The notes: generated by a model not told the origin, from the sequence alone. Positions 26,798 to 37,983 are shown, numbered from the stretch's first letter. The stretch: DNA of 64,000 nt from an uncultured Clostridium sp. (GCA_946553025.1 CAMNRM010000017.1:1-64000); one strand, 5' to 3'. A program made the numbers and translations.

Positions 26798-28597
26798 TCA
26801 ATATTTATCGGAACCGCCGTAATAGTAATCTTCACCTGCGGTATCCGGCTCCTGGTGGTAGCTTGCGCCGCCTCTTGGGGCAGAAGCCATGTGTCCGCTG
26901 GAATTGGCCAGTTTAAAGCGGCTTACCAGACTCTTCATCAGCTGTGCCTGGCTGGAAAGTTCTTCACTGGCAGCAGCACTCTGCTGAGCCGTCGCGGAGT
27001 TTGTCTGGATAACGCTGGAAATCTGGTCGATACCCAGGGTAATCTGCGAAATCGCTGCCGACTGCTCCCTGCTGGCTACGGAAATCTTATCCACAAGCGT
27101 TGTAACGTCTTTTGCACCTTCTACGGCATGAACCAGGGATTTTGCGGTATCTGCGGCAATCTGTGTGCCTTCCTGTACGGCCTGAATAGAGTTTTCAATC
27201 AGTACCGCTGTATTCTTGGAAGCCTCTGCACTCTTGCTGGCTAAGTTTCTTACCTCATCGGCAACTACGGCAAAGCCCTTGCCTGCGGTACCTGCCCTTG
27301 CTGCCTCTACTGCGGCATTAAGTGCCAGGATATTCGTCTGGAAGGCAATATCTTCAATGGTCTTAATAATCTTTCCGATTTCATTAGAACAGCTGCTGAT
27401 ATTCTCCATCGCCTTGATCATATCCTGCATCTTGGCGTTGCTTAAGTTCATCTCCTGACCAACCTCGCCGACCTTATCATTGGCATTCACGGCATTATCG
27501 GCATTATCCTTAATCTGATTGGAAATCTCGGCAATGGTTGCTGCCAGTTCTTCAATCGAGCTTGCCTGCTCGGTAGCGCCCTGGGAAAGCGCCTGTGCAC
27601 CGGAGGAAACCTGCTCGGAACTGTTGGAAACCTGCTCGGAACTGTCGCTGATCTGTCCCATCGCATCATTTAACTGCTTTGCAATCGCTCTAAAAGAGAT
27701 TAAAAGCTGATGGAAACTGCCGATGTATTCCTGTTCGCACTGGGAATCCACCGTAAAATCGCCGGAAGCCATCTTTGCCAGGAACTGATTTTCATCGTCA
27801 ATAATCGCCTGAAGCTTGCGGATTAACATTCTGAACTGCTCGGAAAGCACACCGATCTCATCCTTGGACTGATAGGAAATATCCACATCCAGACGACCGT
27901 TTGCCATCTCGATAGCGGCCTTCTCCAGTTCAGTTACCGGCATACGGATGCTGCGGATAATCGTCATGGAGAAGAAAATACCGATAATAAAGACTACAAC
28001 CATCACTACCGCCTGGCAGATAATGGCACCGCGGTAAGTTTCGTTGCTTTCATTATAAGCATCTTTGCTTCCCTGGGTATTGAAGCTGCTCATTGCATTT
28101 AAGTTCGTCAGTACCGTATTATAGGCATTGCTTCCTTCATCACTGCTTAAAAGGGCTTCTGCCTCTTCCTTCTGATTATTCTTTACCAGGCTTACCAGCT
28201 GACTGTCCACATTCTTATACGCTGACCAGGAAGCCTGCAATGCCTCATAAAGCTTTCTTCCTTCGGGGGTGGATACATAGCCGCCGTAAGTAGTAATGGA
28301 AGCGTCCATCGTTGCAATCGCCTGGTTAAGGCTGCTTGCATGTTTCTCGGCTACCTGCTGTGTTGCGGCATTAATATAGGATTCTTCGTACAGCCGCACG
28401 TTTGAAATATCCGTATTCATCTGTTCGGCAACGCCAAGACTTGGCATCCACTTTTCTGCGATAATAACCGTCTGAGAATTTAAACTTCCCATAAGCAGAA
28501 TAGAAATAAGCCCAATCGCACACATACCTACCAGTGCAACCCCTACCAGAATATATAGTTTTGCACCTATCTTTAAATTTTTAATCCGCTGACCCAT
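26798..28597 (-). CDS. Methyl-accepting chemotaxis protein
   Basis: A 599-aa transmembrane chemoreceptor. TM1 is about residues 12-34, an extracellular helical-bundle sensor about 35-190, TM2 about 192-212, then HAMP and a long signalling domain with the tip [19 protein letters not shown] that binds CheA and CheW. The ligand is unknown. The C-terminus has a flexible tail ending YYYGGSDKY, shared with the receptor at 30364. GGAGAATT precedes the ATG. It is the third gene of the three-receptor operon. Confidence 0.95.
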   Translation of the reverse strand: MGQRIKNLKIGAKLYILVGVALVGMCAIGLISILLMGSLNSQTVIIAEKWMPSLGVAEQMNTDISNVRLYEESYINAATQQVAEKHASSLNQAIATMDASITTYGGYVSTPEGRKLYEALQASWSAYKNVDSQLVSLVKNNQKEEAEALLSSDEGSNAYNTVLTNLNAMSSFNTQGSKDAYNESNETYRGAIICQAVVMVVVFIIGIFFSMTIIRSIRMPVTELEKAAIEMANGRLDVDISYQSKDEIGVLSEQFRMLIRKLQAIIDDENQFLAKMASGDFTVDSQCEQEYIGSFHQLLISFRAIAKQLNDAMGQISDSSEQVSNSSEQVSSGAQALSQGATEQASSIEELAATIAEISNQIKDNADNAVNANDKVGEVGQEMNLSNAKMQDMIKAMENISSCSNEIGKIIKTIEDIAFQTNILALNAAVEAARAGTAGKGFAVVADEVRNLASKSAEASKNTAVLIENSIQAVQEGTQIAADTAKSLVHAVEGAKDVTTLVDKISVASREQSAAISQITLGIDQISSVIQTNSATAQQSAAASEELSSQAQLMKSLVSRFKLANSSGHMASAPRGGASYHQEPDTAGEDYYYGGSDKY

Positions 28598-28666
28598 AGT
28601 AATTCTCCTTAAATCTTTTTTCTGTCCTGATTTTTTCTATCGTTTTTCTGCCGTCCGGCAGTTATC

Positions 28667-30325
28667 TCATCCATTCTTTAAGCGGAACTTTCCAATTAAG
28701 CTCTTAAGCACCTGCGCCTGACCGGCAAGCTGCTGGCTGGCGGCTGCACTTTCTTCGGAAGTCGCTGAGTTGGACTGAATAACGGTGGAAATCTGGTAAA
28801 TACTATCTTTAATATGGTTAATCGCTGCCTCCTGCTCAATCGAAGCGGCAGAAATCATCTTAATATGCTCGGTAACCTTCCCGGCTCCCTCGACAACCGT
28901 TCCTAAGGATTCCTGTGTCAGCTCGGTAAGCTGTGAACCATTATCCACAACATGAAGCGTCTTTTCGATCAGCTCGGTCGTGTTCTTCGCCGCGTCCGCA
29001 CTCTTAGCTGCAAGGTTGCGCACTTCATCGGCAACTACGGCAAAGCCCTTGCCTGCGGTTCCTGCCCTTGCCGCCTCAACCGCCGCATTTAAGGCAAGAA
29101 TATTCGTCTGGAAGGCAATATCCTCAATGGTCTTGATAATGTGCTGAATTTCCCCGGAACACTCGCTGATCTGCTGCATCGCATCCGCCATCTTCTGCAT
29201 CTGGTCGCTGCAGATGGAAATTTTCTCGCCGACATTATCTGCTTCCTTCGTGGTAATCGAAGCACTCTTGGTATTTTCGTTAATCTGTTCAGTAACCTGT
29301 TCAATCATCTGCAGCAGGTTATCCACCTCAGAAGCCTGCTCGGTAGCGCCCTGGGCCAGGCTCTGCGCACCCACAGCCACCTGGTTTGCACCGGAATCCA
29401 CCTGACTGGAAGAAGAATGAATCTGTTCCATCGTCTGGCAGAACTGCTCGCTGATGGTTTCAATGGATTTTTGAATCTGTACAAAATCACCGATGTAGGA
29501 AATCGCACTCTCCTTGCCCAGGTTTCCGGCTGCAATTTCGTCCAGAACCATGGAAATATCGGAAATATAGAGTTTCAGATTCTTTACCGAGGTATTCAGA
29601 CTGTCGGCAAGAACACCGATTTCATTGCTGCTGTTTACATCGATATGGAAATCCAGTTTGCCCTCGGACAGGCTGCGGCTGGACTCGGTAATCGTCTGAA
29701 GCGGCTGGATAATCTTGCTCATCACATAAAGGACGAGCAGAATGCAGACAATCAGGGTAATCCCTATAGAAATAAGGCTGATCACCTCCGTACTTGTCAC
29801 TGCGCTTAAGAGCCCGCTTTGATTATCCTTCACCTGTTCTTCGGTAATCACAGCCACCTTATCCAGGATAGAAACCAGATGATCGACATTAACCTTGGTA
29901 TCCTCCAGATAAAGCCGGTTGGCCTCTTCGGGATTTGTCTTGTTCATATCCAGGATAATCTGCGCCGATTCATGAATCGCCTGATGGATAGGCTTCATCT
30001 CCTCGATTAACTGAAGAATCTCTGGATTTTCAATGGTGGAAAGATCGGACTCATAAAACCACTTGCCCAGAACACAGCCCTTATAGTCCTTGCTTCCGGT
30101 AAACTCCGTGTTCATCGCTACTGCCGAACATAAATTTTCCACCCAGCCGTAATGCGCTTTCTGTGCAGTTAAAACCAGCGAATGAATCTCCGTGGACTGT
30201 TCGGTTGACTTGCTGTAGCCTCTGACCTTGCTCATTCCGCTGACCGTTACAATCCCGCTGATAATCACCACGATGAAAATAAGGGCAATACGTATGGTAA
30301 CTTCCTGTTTAATTGTATGCTTCAT
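28667..30325 (-). CDS. Methyl-accepting chemotaxis protein with CZB-like extracellular domain
   Basis: A 552-aa chemoreceptor. Between TM1 (about 10-30) and TM2 (about 183-205) lies a CZB-like zinc-binding domain: His58, the Cys84 motif CVLGKWF (84-90), and His114/His118 in [11 protein letters not shown] domains in chemoreceptors and cyclases bind zinc and can sense hypochlorous acid or zinc level. The placement outside the membrane is inferred from the two flanking helices. HAMP and a canonical signalling domain follow. Unlike its two neighbours it lacks the GGSDKY tail and ends at GKFRLKNG. Confidence 0.92.
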   Translation of the reverse strand: MKHTIKQEVTIRIALIFIVVIISGIVTVSGMSKVRGYSKSTEQSTEIHSLVLTAQKAHYGWVENLCSAVAMNTEFTGSKDYKGCVLGKWFYESDLSTIENPEILQLIEEMKPIHQAIHESAQIILDMNKTNPEEANRLYLEDTKVNVDHLVSILDKVAVITEEQVKDNQSGLLSAVTSTEVISLISIGITLIVCILLVLYVMSKIIQPLQTITESSRSLSEGKLDFHIDVNSSNEIGVLADSLNTSVKNLKLYISDISMVLDEIAAGNLGKESAISYIGDFVQIQKSIETISEQFCQTMEQIHSSSSQVDSGANQVAVGAQSLAQGATEQASEVDNLLQMIEQVTEQINENTKSASITTKEADNVGEKISICSDQMQKMADAMQQISECSGEIQHIIKTIEDIAFQTNILALNAAVEAARAGTAGKGFAVVADEVRNLAAKSADAAKNTTELIEKTLHVVDNGSQLTELTQESLGTVVEGAGKVTEHIKMISAASIEQEAAINHIKDSIYQISTVIQSNSATSEESAAASQQLAGQAQVLKSLIGKFRLKNG

Positions 30326-30363
30326 GATGCTCTCCTTAATATTACCTTGATTTTTAATCCGCT

Positions 30364-32145
30364 TTAATACTTATCACTGCCCCCGTAATAAAATTCTTCC
30401 CCACCGGATGCTGCCGGGGAAGGCGAAGCGGATGGAGCCGGCGTATAGCCCGAAGAACTTCCGCCCAATAATTTGAACCGTTTTACCAAATCCTTTAAGA
30501 TCTGCGCCTGGCTGGACAATTCCTCGCTGGCGGCTGCACTTTCCTGGGCCGTCGCGGAATTGGTCTGCACCACGCTGGAAATCTGGTCGATTCCCACGGT
30601 AATCTGCGTAATCGCCTCTGCCTGTTCCTGGGAAGCCCTGGCGATGGAATCCATCATGCCTGCCGCTTCCTGCACACCGGTCATCACACTCTCTAAGGAT
30701 TTCGCGGTTTCGTCGGCAATCTTCTTGCCGTTTTCTACGGCATGAAGGGAATTTTCAATTAATACGGCAGTGTTCTTTGAAGCATCCGCACTCTTGCTGG
30801 CAAGGTTTCTTACCTCATCTGCCACTACGGCAAATCCCTTTCCGGCTGCTCCGGCCCTTGCGGCCTCAACAGCAGCATTCAAAGCAAGAATATTCGTCTG
30901 GAAAGCGATATCTTCAATGGTCTTGATAATCTTTCCGATTTCACCGGAGGATGCGTTAATCTCCGACATCGCACCTAGCATATCGTGCATTCTGCGGTTG
31001 CTCTCCCCTGCCTCTGCGCCCACTTCCATGGACTTTTTGCTGGCTTCCTGCGCACCGGCAGCATTGCGGTTAATATTATTTGAAATCTCACTGATGGACG
31101 CTGCAAGTTCTTCCACCGAAGAAGCCTGCTCGGTAGCACCCTGGGAAAGCGCCTGCGCACCGGAGGATACCTGGTCGGAACCGGAGGAAACCTGATCGGC
31201 AGACTGATTTAAGGTAAGTAAAGTGCTGCTTAAGCTGTCACGAATCTGCTTCATCGATACGAAAATCTTCTGGTAATCGCCGATGTAGAGATCCTTTGCC
31301 AGAGAAGTAACCGTAAAGTCCCCGCTCGCCATGGCGCTGAGCACGTGCTCGATATCACGGATAATGCTTCCCACACTGGTGGTCATCACATGCATGTTAT
31401 GTGCCATATCGCCAAATTCATCCTGTGAATCGTACTGCACTTCCACGGAAAGGTTTCCCTTGACTACTTCCTTCATAGCATCCTCGATGGTCTTTACCGG
31501 GACTAAAATATTCCTGGTCAGGTCCACGGCAATCAGACAGGTAAAGAGGAAGGCAACCGCCGCAATCGCAATCGATAAGCCAAGCAGAATGCTCTGCATC
31601 CTCATCGAGGACTGATAGGCTTCCTCGCTCTCTTTCTCTATCGCTGAAAACGCACGTTCAAGGATGGCTGTATATTCTTCCACCTGGGGGTTATACTGAT
31701 TAAAAATCATCTCAAGCGCCTGCGCTTTTCCTTCTGCCGTTCCCAAAGAAGCATATTCCACAATCTGCTTGCGGACAGATGAATTCGCTGACCGCTTGTT
31801 CTCAAATTCTTTAAGCAGCGATGTATCACCCTCATAGTTGCTGTAGATCCACTGCAGGTTTGCGTCAATGCTCGACATGCAGGCATCAACATTCTTCATC
31901 TTTTGCGCGGTTTCCTGGGCATCTGAGGAAGTAACACCCAGCATCAGTTCCTTTAACGCGCCCTGGAGATTAAGGCGGATCTGATCAATCTGGGTAACCG
32001 CCCCGTACTCTTCCGTATAAAACTGGTGATAGCTTGTTTTCGCTTTGGATATTCCAATACCGGCTGCAATTACTGAAACTAAAAACAACACCAGGATACT
32101 TCCAAACGAAACAATAAACTTTTTACCGACCTTAAAGTTCTTCAT
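30364..32145 (-). CDS. Methyl-accepting chemotaxis protein
   Basis: A 593-aa chemoreceptor with TM1 about 10-32, a four-helix-bundle type sensor to about 185, TM2 about 187-210, HAMP and the signalling tip [19 protein letters not shown]. The C-terminus has a Ser/Pro/Ala-rich linker and ends FYYGGSDKY, as in the receptor at 26798. AAGGAGG precedes the ATG. First gene of the receptor operon, divergent from cheA across a 281-bp gap. Confidence 0.95.
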   Translation of the reverse strand: MKNFKVGKKFIVSFGSILVLFLVSVIAAGIGISKAKTSYHQFYTEEYGAVTQIDQIRLNLQGALKELMLGVTSSDAQETAQKMKNVDACMSSIDANLQWIYSNYEGDTSLLKEFENKRSANSSVRKQIVEYASLGTAEGKAQALEMIFNQYNPQVEEYTAILERAFSAIEKESEEAYQSSMRMQSILLGLSIAIAAVAFLFTCLIAVDLTRNILVPVKTIEDAMKEVVKGNLSVEVQYDSQDEFGDMAHNMHVMTTSVGSIIRDIEHVLSAMASGDFTVTSLAKDLYIGDYQKIFVSMKQIRDSLSSTLLTLNQSADQVSSGSDQVSSGAQALSQGATEQASSVEELAASISEISNNINRNAAGAQEASKKSMEVGAEAGESNRRMHDMLGAMSEINASSGEIGKIIKTIEDIAFQTNILALNAAVEAARAGAAGKGFAVVADEVRNLASKSADASKNTAVLIENSLHAVENGKKIADETAKSLESVMTGVQEAAGMMDSIARASQEQAEAITQITVGIDQISSVVQTNSATAQESAAASEELSSQAQILKDLVKRFKLLGGSSSGYTPAPSASPSPAASGGEEFYYGGSDKY

Positions 32146-32426
32146 TTGCCGTTCCTCCTTGAACTGAACCGCCCGGGATAGCGGGCTGTCCTCTTTAATT
32201 ATTAATTCTGGTCTTTAAATCCAATATCCTCTTAAGTATGTCGGCATATATTTTAAATTTATAACCCGTAAAAAGAAATTTTTCGTTATTTTCCCCTTTT
32301 TTTTCAAAGATAAAGGAAAAATACGTTCTTTGCCCTTATGCTGCAATAATTTTTGCCGATATACATATAAGTGTGTTATGGTCTATTATCATGCGATATA
32401 TCAAAAGAGATAGGTGGTGTAATGGA
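32146..32426. promoter_or_regulatory. Divergent promoter region between receptor operon and che operon
   Basis: A 281-bp AT-rich gap. It has a GCCGATAT on the plus strand at about 32354-32361 and a GCCGACAT on the minus strand at about 32239-32246, each close to the sigma-28 (SigD/FliA) -10 consensus GCCGATAA. Neither has a convincing TAAA box at the expected 15-base spacing, so flagellar-sigma control is only suggested. A GGTGG site precedes the cheA start. Confidence 0.3.
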
Positions 32427-34556
32427 ATGGATAACGGTATGGAAAGTATGCTTGACACATACCTCTTTGAAACAAACTCCCTTTTAGACAACCTGGATGA
32501 GATGCTGATGAAGGATGAAAAATTAGGTGATTTTTCTCCCGATGATGTTAATGAAATCTTCCGCATCATGCATACGATTAAAGGTTCCTCTGCCATGATG
32601 GAATTCGGGTCCCTTTCCAGCATCGCGCATCATATAGAAGATTTGTTCTTCTATATCCGCGATAAAGGAATTGACTCTCTCGACCCGCAGCACAAGAAGG
32701 AACTTTTTAACCTGATGTTCCGTTCAGAAGACTGCCTGCGCGGAGAAGTCGAAAAGGTTGAAAACGGGCAGCCCTTAGAAACCGATCTGGATGCTTTTGT
32801 TGCCGAAATCAACAACTTCCTGAAAAAAATCAGCGGTGCAGAAGAAGAACCTCCGGCCAAGGCTCCCGCTCCCAAGGAAGAGGCAAAGGAATCGGGCGGC
32901 GCTGCCGAAACATCATCAGCCCTTCCTGACAACCTCCCGGACGACAAGTCAGCTACCTGTTTTATCCATATTTTTCTGGATGAAGGCATTGGGATGGAAA
33001 ACCTCCGGGCATTTATGATTGTCAATGCCTTAAAAGAATGTGATCTGGATTTCCGCTATTATCCGGAAAACATGGAAAGCAACCCGGACACCTGTTCTTC
33101 GATCATTGAAAACGGCTTTTTCATGGCTTTTGAATCCATGGATGTCGCATCGAAGGCCAGCGATCTTTTACGGACGCAGGGTCATATTCGCTCCTACGAG
33201 CTGGTAGAGATTCAGGAAGAAGAACCTGTGGCAGAAACACCTGCTCCGGCTCCGGAAGCCCAGGTTTCGGCAGAAGCTGCTGCCCCTTCACCCCAGGAAC
33301 AGGCAAAGCCCGCGCAAAAGCAAAAGGCTCCTGCCAAACAGTCCCAGGGAACTCCGGTAAAGCAAAATTTAATCAGCGTAAGCCTGATGAAGTTAGACAG
33401 CCTGCAAAACCTCGTGGGCGAGATTGTTATCACCGAATCCATGGTAACTTCCTCACCCGAATTAAATCAGTTAAGCCGTGATGCCTACGATAACTTTATG
33501 AAGTCTGCCCGTCAGCTGCGCAAACTGACCGACGATCTGCAGGATATTTCCATGTCCCTGCGCATGGTTCCCATCTCCGGTGTATTCCAGAAGATGAGCC
33601 GAATCGTGCGTGATATGCGTCAGAAACTGGGAAAAGATGTAAAACTTACCTTAATCGGCGAGGATACCGAAGTTGATAAGACCATCGTGGACAGTATTCA
33701 GGACCCGATTATGCACATGGTTCGTAATGCCATGGATCACGGGATTGAAGATACTTCGGACGAACGTATTCAGGCAGGGAAAAGCGCACAGGGTGAAATC
33801 ATCCTTTCGGCTTCCCACACCAGCAGCGAAGTGGTTATCTCCATTTCTGATGACGGCAAGGGCATGAATCCCGAAAAGCTTCTGGCTAAAGCAAGGGATA
33901 AGGGACTTCTCACCAAGCCTGAGAATCAGTACTCCAGAAAAGAAGCCCTGGGCCTGGTAATGCTTCCCGGGTTTTCCACGAACCAGACCGTTACCGAATT
34001 TTCCGGCCGTGGCGTGGGTATGGACGTTGTAAAAAAGAATGTGGAATCCGTGGGCGGAACCGTTTCTCTCTCCAGTGAAGAAGGAAAGGGAACGACCTTT
34101 ACGATGACCATTCCTCTTACCCTGGCCATTATGGACGGCATGAAAGTAACCGTAGGAAAATCCATCTTTACGATTGCGATTGCCAATATCCGCCAGTCCT
34201 TTAAGATTACGCCGGAAGAAGTTCTGCGCGATGAAAACGGCTGCGAGATTGTTGAGCGGATGGGAAGCTTCTATCCGGTTATCCGTCTGCACCAGTTCTA
34301 TAATATAGAAACCGAAGTCACTAACCTTGCGGACGGAATCCTTCTCTGGGTAGAAACCAGCGACCGTTCCTTCTGTCTGTTTGTTGATGAGCTTCTTGGC
34401 GAACAGCAGGTCGTTGTCAAGCCGCTTCCTGCATTCTTAAATTACTTTAACCTTAAAGATTTTGGTATTTCCGGCTGTACGATTTTAGGCGATGGAAATA
34501 TCAGCATTATTCTGGACATCCAAAGCCTTCACGGTGCGGCTTTAGAAAATATCTAG
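32427..34556 (+). CDS. cheA: Chemotaxis histidine kinase CheA
   Basis: A 709-aa cytoplasmic kinase. P1 holds the phosphorylated His49 in IMHTIKGSSAM; a P2-like segment and a Pro/Ala/Glu-rich linker follow (about 130-315); P3 dimerisation about 325-390; P4 ATPase with RNAMDHGIED, DDGKGM and GRGVGMDVV; and the C-terminal P5 CheW-like domain. The start at 32427 is chosen for its GGTGG site; the frame extends upstream without one. First gene of cheA-W-R-B. Confidence 0.97.
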   Translation: MDNGMESMLDTYLFETNSLLDNLDEMLMKDEKLGDFSPDDVNEIFRIMHTIKGSSAMMEFGSLSSIAHHIEDLFFYIRDKGIDSLDPQHKKELFNLMFRSEDCLRGEVEKVENGQPLETDLDAFVAEINNFLKKISGAEEEPPAKAPAPKEEAKESGGAAETSSALPDNLPDDKSATCFIHIFLDEGIGMENLRAFMIVNALKECDLDFRYYPENMESNPDTCSSIIENGFFMAFESMDVASKASDLLRTQGHIRSYELVEIQEEEPVAETPAPAPEAQVSAEAAAPSPQEQAKPAQKQKAPAKQSQGTPVKQNLISVSLMKLDSLQNLVGEIVITESMVTSSPELNQLSRDAYDNFMKSARQLRKLTDDLQDISMSLRMVPISGVFQKMSRIVRDMRQKLGKDVKLTLIGEDTEVDKTIVDSIQDPIMHMVRNAMDHGIEDTSDERIQAGKSAQGEIILSASHTSSEVVISISDDGKGMNPEKLLAKARDKGLLTKPENQYSRKEALGLVMLPGFSTNQTVTEFSGRGVGMDVVKKNVESVGGTVSLSSEEGKGTTFTMTIPLTLAIMDGMKVTVGKSIFTIAIANIRQSFKITPEEVLRDENGCEIVERMGSFYPVIRLHQFYNIETEVTNLADGILLWVETSDRSFCLFVDELLGEQQVVVKPLPAFLNYFNLKDFGISGCTILGDGNISIILDIQSLHGAALENI

Positions 34557-34569
34557 AAGGGAGGAATTT

Positions 34570-35055
34570 ATGATGTCTGAACAAATTACTACACAGGACA
34601 CGGTGGAAACCAATCCCTTAAATATTGAAGAAAGTTCGTCGGTCGAGCGCTGCCTCACCTTTGAATCCGGGGATCTTGTTCTGTATATCAGTACAAAACA
34701 TGTTATTGAAATTATTAACAACCATACCATCACTACCCTCCCGCTGATGCCGCCCTACATTAAAGGCGTTATCAACCTCCGGGGACAGATTCTTCCGGTG
34801 GTGGATATCGAACACCGTATGGGGAAGGAAAGCATGGATTCTTCGGAAAAAACCTGTATTATCGTTCTCGAGATTGACTCGGTTGCCTTAGGAATTATCG
34901 TAGATTCCGTGCGTCAGGTTATTGATATTGATTTAAAACAGGTTCGTCCTATTCCGCTTAAGCGCCAGCAAAAGCTTTTGGACGGCATGGTAACCATGGA
35001 CGACGGCAGCGTCTTCATGTCGATCGACTGCCAGGCTCTGGCTACTCCAGAATAA
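34570..35055 (+). CDS. cheW: Chemotaxis coupling protein CheW
   Basis: A 161-aa adaptor linking receptors to CheA. Typical CheW patterns are LYISTKHVIEIINN, LPLMPPYIKGVINLRGQILPV and DSVRQVIDI. GGGAGG precedes adjacent ATG codons (34570 and 34573). It lies 13 bases after cheA. Confidence 0.97.
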   Translation: MMSEQITTQDTVETNPLNIEESSSVERCLTFESGDLVLYISTKHVIEIINNHTITTLPLMPPYIKGVINLRGQILPVVDIEHRMGKESMDSSEKTCIIVLEIDSVALGIIVDSVRQVIDIDLKQVRPIPLKRQQKLLDGMVTMDDGSVFMSIDCQALATPE

Positions 35056-35071
35056 ACACGGAGGGGATTCG

Positions 35072-35887
35072 ATGCTTACCTTAACCGATCAGGACTTTCA
35101 TCGTCTTTATACGTATATTCAAAAAAACTATGGTATCGACTTAAGCAAGAAAAAGCAGCTGATTGCCAGCCGCCTTTCCAATACCCTGTCTTCCCAGGGC
35201 TTTGACAATTTTTCTTCTTATGTAGATGAGATTTTATCCGGCCGTGATCCCGATATGGTCACGGCCATGCTGAATAAGCTGACCACGAACTATACTTATT
35301 TTCTTCGGGAAGAAGCCCATTTTAAGTATTTTATGGAGGTAATTCTTCCCGATCTGGAAAAGAAACACGCCAGGGATAAGGTACTTTCCATCTGGAGTGC
35401 AGGCTGTTCTTCCGGTGAAGAACCTTATACGATTTCCATGTACTTAAAGGAATATTTTGGTGCCAAGGCATCGCAGTGGGATACAAGAATTCTGGCTACG
35501 GATATTTCCAGAAAGATTCTGACCACGGCAGTTGCCGCAAATTACAGCAGTGAAAGCGTATCCACACTTCCAGCTTCATGGCAGCAGAGATATTTTGTCA
35601 AATCAGGGAATGGCTACACAGTAACCCCAGCCCTTAAACAAAATGTTATTTTTAAGACATTTAATTTAATGGACCCCATTACCTTTAAGAAAAAATTTGA
35701 TTTAATCTTCTGCCGTAATGTTATGATTTACTTTGATCAGGCAACGAAAGATGCTCTTGTGCGGCGCTTCTACAATGCTACGGTTCCCGGCGGCCATCTC
35801 TTTATCGGACATTCGGAAGGGCTGACAAAAGCAACCTGCCCCTATGAGTACGTCCAGCCGGCGATTTACCGCAAAACAGCAAAGTAA
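35072..35887 (+). CDS. cheR: Chemotaxis protein methyltransferase CheR
   Basis: A 271-aa SAM-dependent enzyme methylating receptor glutamates. An N-terminal helical domain (1-75) is followed by the methyltransferase fold with the SAM loop WSAGCSSGEEPYTI and the signature FDLIFCRNVMIYFD. It lies 16 bases after cheW, with GGAGG upstream of the ATG. Confidence 0.97.
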   Translation: MLTLTDQDFHRLYTYIQKNYGIDLSKKKQLIASRLSNTLSSQGFDNFSSYVDEILSGRDPDMVTAMLNKLTTNYTYFLREEAHFKYFMEVILPDLEKKHARDKVLSIWSAGCSSGEEPYTISMYLKEYFGAKASQWDTRILATDISRKILTTAVAANYSSESVSTLPASWQQRYFVKSGNGYTVTPALKQNVIFKTFNLMDPITFKKKFDLIFCRNVMIYFDQATKDALVRRFYNATVPGGHLFIGHSEGLTKATCPYEYVQPAIYRKTAK

Positions 35888-35911
35888 AGCAAGAGAAAGA
35901 AGGTTTATTTC

Positions 35912-37018
35912 ATGCAGCAGAAAATTCGTTTAATGATTGTTGATGATTCTCTTCTGTTTCGCAGCTGGTTAATGCAGAATTTAGGTGCAGACCCCCGTTT
36001 TGAGATTGTCGGCTATGCCATTAATGCAAAGGATGCAGAGAGTAAATTGGCGTTGTTAAAACCGGATATTATGACGCTGGATATTGAGATGCCGGGAATG
36101 AGCGGGCTGGAATTCTTAAAAAAGGTTCTGCCCTCTCACCCGGTTCCTGTTATTTTAGTGTCTTCTCTAAATATGCGGGTATTTGACGCCCTTGCTGCCG
36201 GTGCTATCGATTTTGTGCGAAAACCGGATATGGATATGGCAGGGGGGAAGGAAGCTTTTCTGACAACCCTGAAAGCCAAGCTTTCCATTGGTGCCAATGC
36301 ACGGGTGCGCTTAGCTCCCGCTAACCGGCCCGCGCCTTCCACGCATAATACAACCGCCGGAAATCTCTTTACCGTAAAAGCCCAGTCCCTTGCAGGCCAT
36401 TCTTCCTCATCTTCTTTTCGGGGAAATATGACTTCGCCAAGTTCCAGCATCGATGTTATTGCCATCGGTGCATCTACGGGAGGAACCGAAGCCATTCTGG
36501 AAGTAGTGCGCCAGTTTCCGGCAAGAATGCCCGGCATCGTCATTACCCAGCACATGCCGCCGGGATTTACAGCGATGTATGCGGAGCGTTTAAACCGACT
36601 TTGCAAACTGGAGGTAAAAGAAGCTGAACATGGCGATAAGATCCTTCCCGGACGCATACTCTTAGCCCCCGGCGGGCTGCAGATGCGGGTTGTCCGGCTG
36701 GGAAGCGGCTATTCGGTTAGCTGTACCGATGAAGATAAGGTCAGCGGACACCGGCCTTCCGTCGATGTGCTCTTCACTTCGGTAGCTGCCAATGTTAAAA
36801 ACCGGGCCATCGGTGTTATCCTCACCGGCATGGGTGCCGACGGCGCAGCCGGAATGCTTCGTATGCGCAAATCCGGAGCTTATACCATCGGCCAGGACAG
36901 AGAAACCTGCGTGGTTTACGGAATGCCTATGGAAGCTTATAAGATTGGTGCCGTGTGCCAGCAGGCAGCATTGAGCACGATACCGCAGGTGGTTATGGCA
37001 CAGCTGGCAAAAGGATGA
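35912..37018 (+). CDS. cheB: Chemotaxis protein-glutamate methylesterase CheB
   Basis: A 368-aa protein with an N-terminal receiver domain (phospho-acceptor Asp57 in MTLDIEMPGMSG, Lys in VRKP), a Ser/Thr-rich linker (about 140-185) and the C-terminal methylesterase. Catalytic Ser is in IGASTGGTEA, His in TQHMPPGF and Asp in GMGADGAAGM. It removes methyl groups from receptors, opposing CheR. Last gene of the cheAWRB set; cheY, cheC and cheD are not in the window. Confidence 0.97.
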   Translation: MQQKIRLMIVDDSLLFRSWLMQNLGADPRFEIVGYAINAKDAESKLALLKPDIMTLDIEMPGMSGLEFLKKVLPSHPVPVILVSSLNMRVFDALAAGAIDFVRKPDMDMAGGKEAFLTTLKAKLSIGANARVRLAPANRPAPSTHNTTAGNLFTVKAQSLAGHSSSSSFRGNMTSPSSSIDVIAIGASTGGTEAILEVVRQFPARMPGIVITQHMPPGFTAMYAERLNRLCKLEVKEAEHGDKILPGRILLAPGGLQMRVVRLGSGYSVSCTDEDKVSGHRPSVDVLFTSVAANVKNRAIGVILTGMGADGAAGMLRMRKSGAYTIGQDRETCVVYGMPMEAYKIGAVCQQAALSTIPQVVMAQLAKG

Positions 37019-37119
37019 TTTTTTAAACCTTATCGAATAAGAAAAAGGCAGAATCAAAAGCAGATATAAAGAGAAATGATAATACGAAATAATGATAAAG
37101 AGAAGGGATTGACACAGAC

Positions 37120-37983
37120 ATGGCCAGAAAAACTGCACAGCCCAAAAACAGTACGGCAGAAAAGCTGCTTATGGGTGGAATTGCAATCATGGCGATGGCA
37201 ATTATTGTCAGTCTTTTTTCTTATTTTAAACCCTTTTCCTGGGCGGATGTAAAAAGCAGCGCCTCTGCCATCGTCCACGATATCCAGGAATGGCAGAAAG
37301 AACGCAGAGAAAAACAGGCAGGGCCTATGGACGACGCCCTTGCCGAAAAAGAAACGATTCCCCATATTACTCTGGCAGCCGATATGGGAGATACCTCAAA
37401 TCTTACGGCAGAGCCTGTCTTTCCGGATCAGGACTCGATTTACTCCTGCTTTTTAGATACGGCACTGGGTGCCATGCTTTATTATAACCAGGGCGATTTG
37501 CGCTGGAAAACCTACCTCTACGGCGGAACCGATCCGATGAGCCGATACGGATGCGGTCCCACCTGTGTTGCCATGATTATTAACAGTTTTGGCAATACAG
37601 GGGTCACTCCGGTAGAGATGGCGGACTGGGCTGCCCAAAATGGCTGCTTTGCCCGCAGCGGCGGCTCCTATCACTGTCTGATCCAGGACAGTCTGTCGGC
37701 ATTCGGACTTCAAGTGGAAAGCGTTACCGATCGGACGGCAGAAAATGCCGCCGAACTTTTACAGTCCGGACACATCCTGGTTGCCCTGATGGGCAAAGGA
37801 AGCCTGACCAACAACGGGCATTTTATTATTATCGCCCAGCTCAAGGAAAATGGAAATGTCTATATCGCCGATCCCGCAAACTATGAAAACAGCACAAAAG
37901 AATGGGATCTGCAGCTTCTTATGGACGAATTAAAACAGGTCTATGACTACGGCGGGCCTTTATGGGCGGTTTCTGCAGATTAA
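37120..37983 (+). CDS. Membrane-anchored C39-like cysteine peptidase
   Basis: A 287-aa protein with a single N-terminal membrane segment (about 12-33), a charged linker and an extracellular C39-type papain-like domain (about 115-285). The nucleophile region is YGCGPTCVAMIINSFG; the histidine is in NNGHFIII and the acidic residue in ADPAN. Such Peptidase_C39_2 proteins hydrolyse peptides, but substrate is unknown. AGAAGGG precedes the ATG. It follows cheB by 101 bases and its stop codon overlaps that of the convergent glycosyltransferase gene by four bases. Confidence 0.82.
   Translation: MARKTAQPKNSTAEKLLMGGIAIMAMAIIVSLFSYFKPFSWADVKSSASAIVHDIQEWQKERREKQAGPMDDALAEKETIPHITLAADMGDTSNLTAEPVFPDQDSIYSCFLDTALGAMLYYNQGDLRWKTYLYGGTDPMSRYGCGPTCVAMIINSFGNTGVTPVEMADWAAQNGCFARSGGSYHCLIQDSLSAFGLQVESVTDRTAENAAELLQSGHILVALMGKGSLTNNGHFIIIAQLKENGNVYIADPANYENSTKEWDLQLLMDELKQVYDYGGPLWAVSAD

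Noticed and set aside
32146-32426. Definite SigD promoters for the che and receptor operons
   Set aside because: The GCCGAYAT -10-like boxes lack -35 boxes at the right spacing, so only a weak suggestion is recorded.
33651-34292. A 213-aa minus-strand frame antisense to cheA
   Set aside because: The opposite strand is a clear CheA ATPase/CheW-like domain; no independent signal supports the antisense frame.
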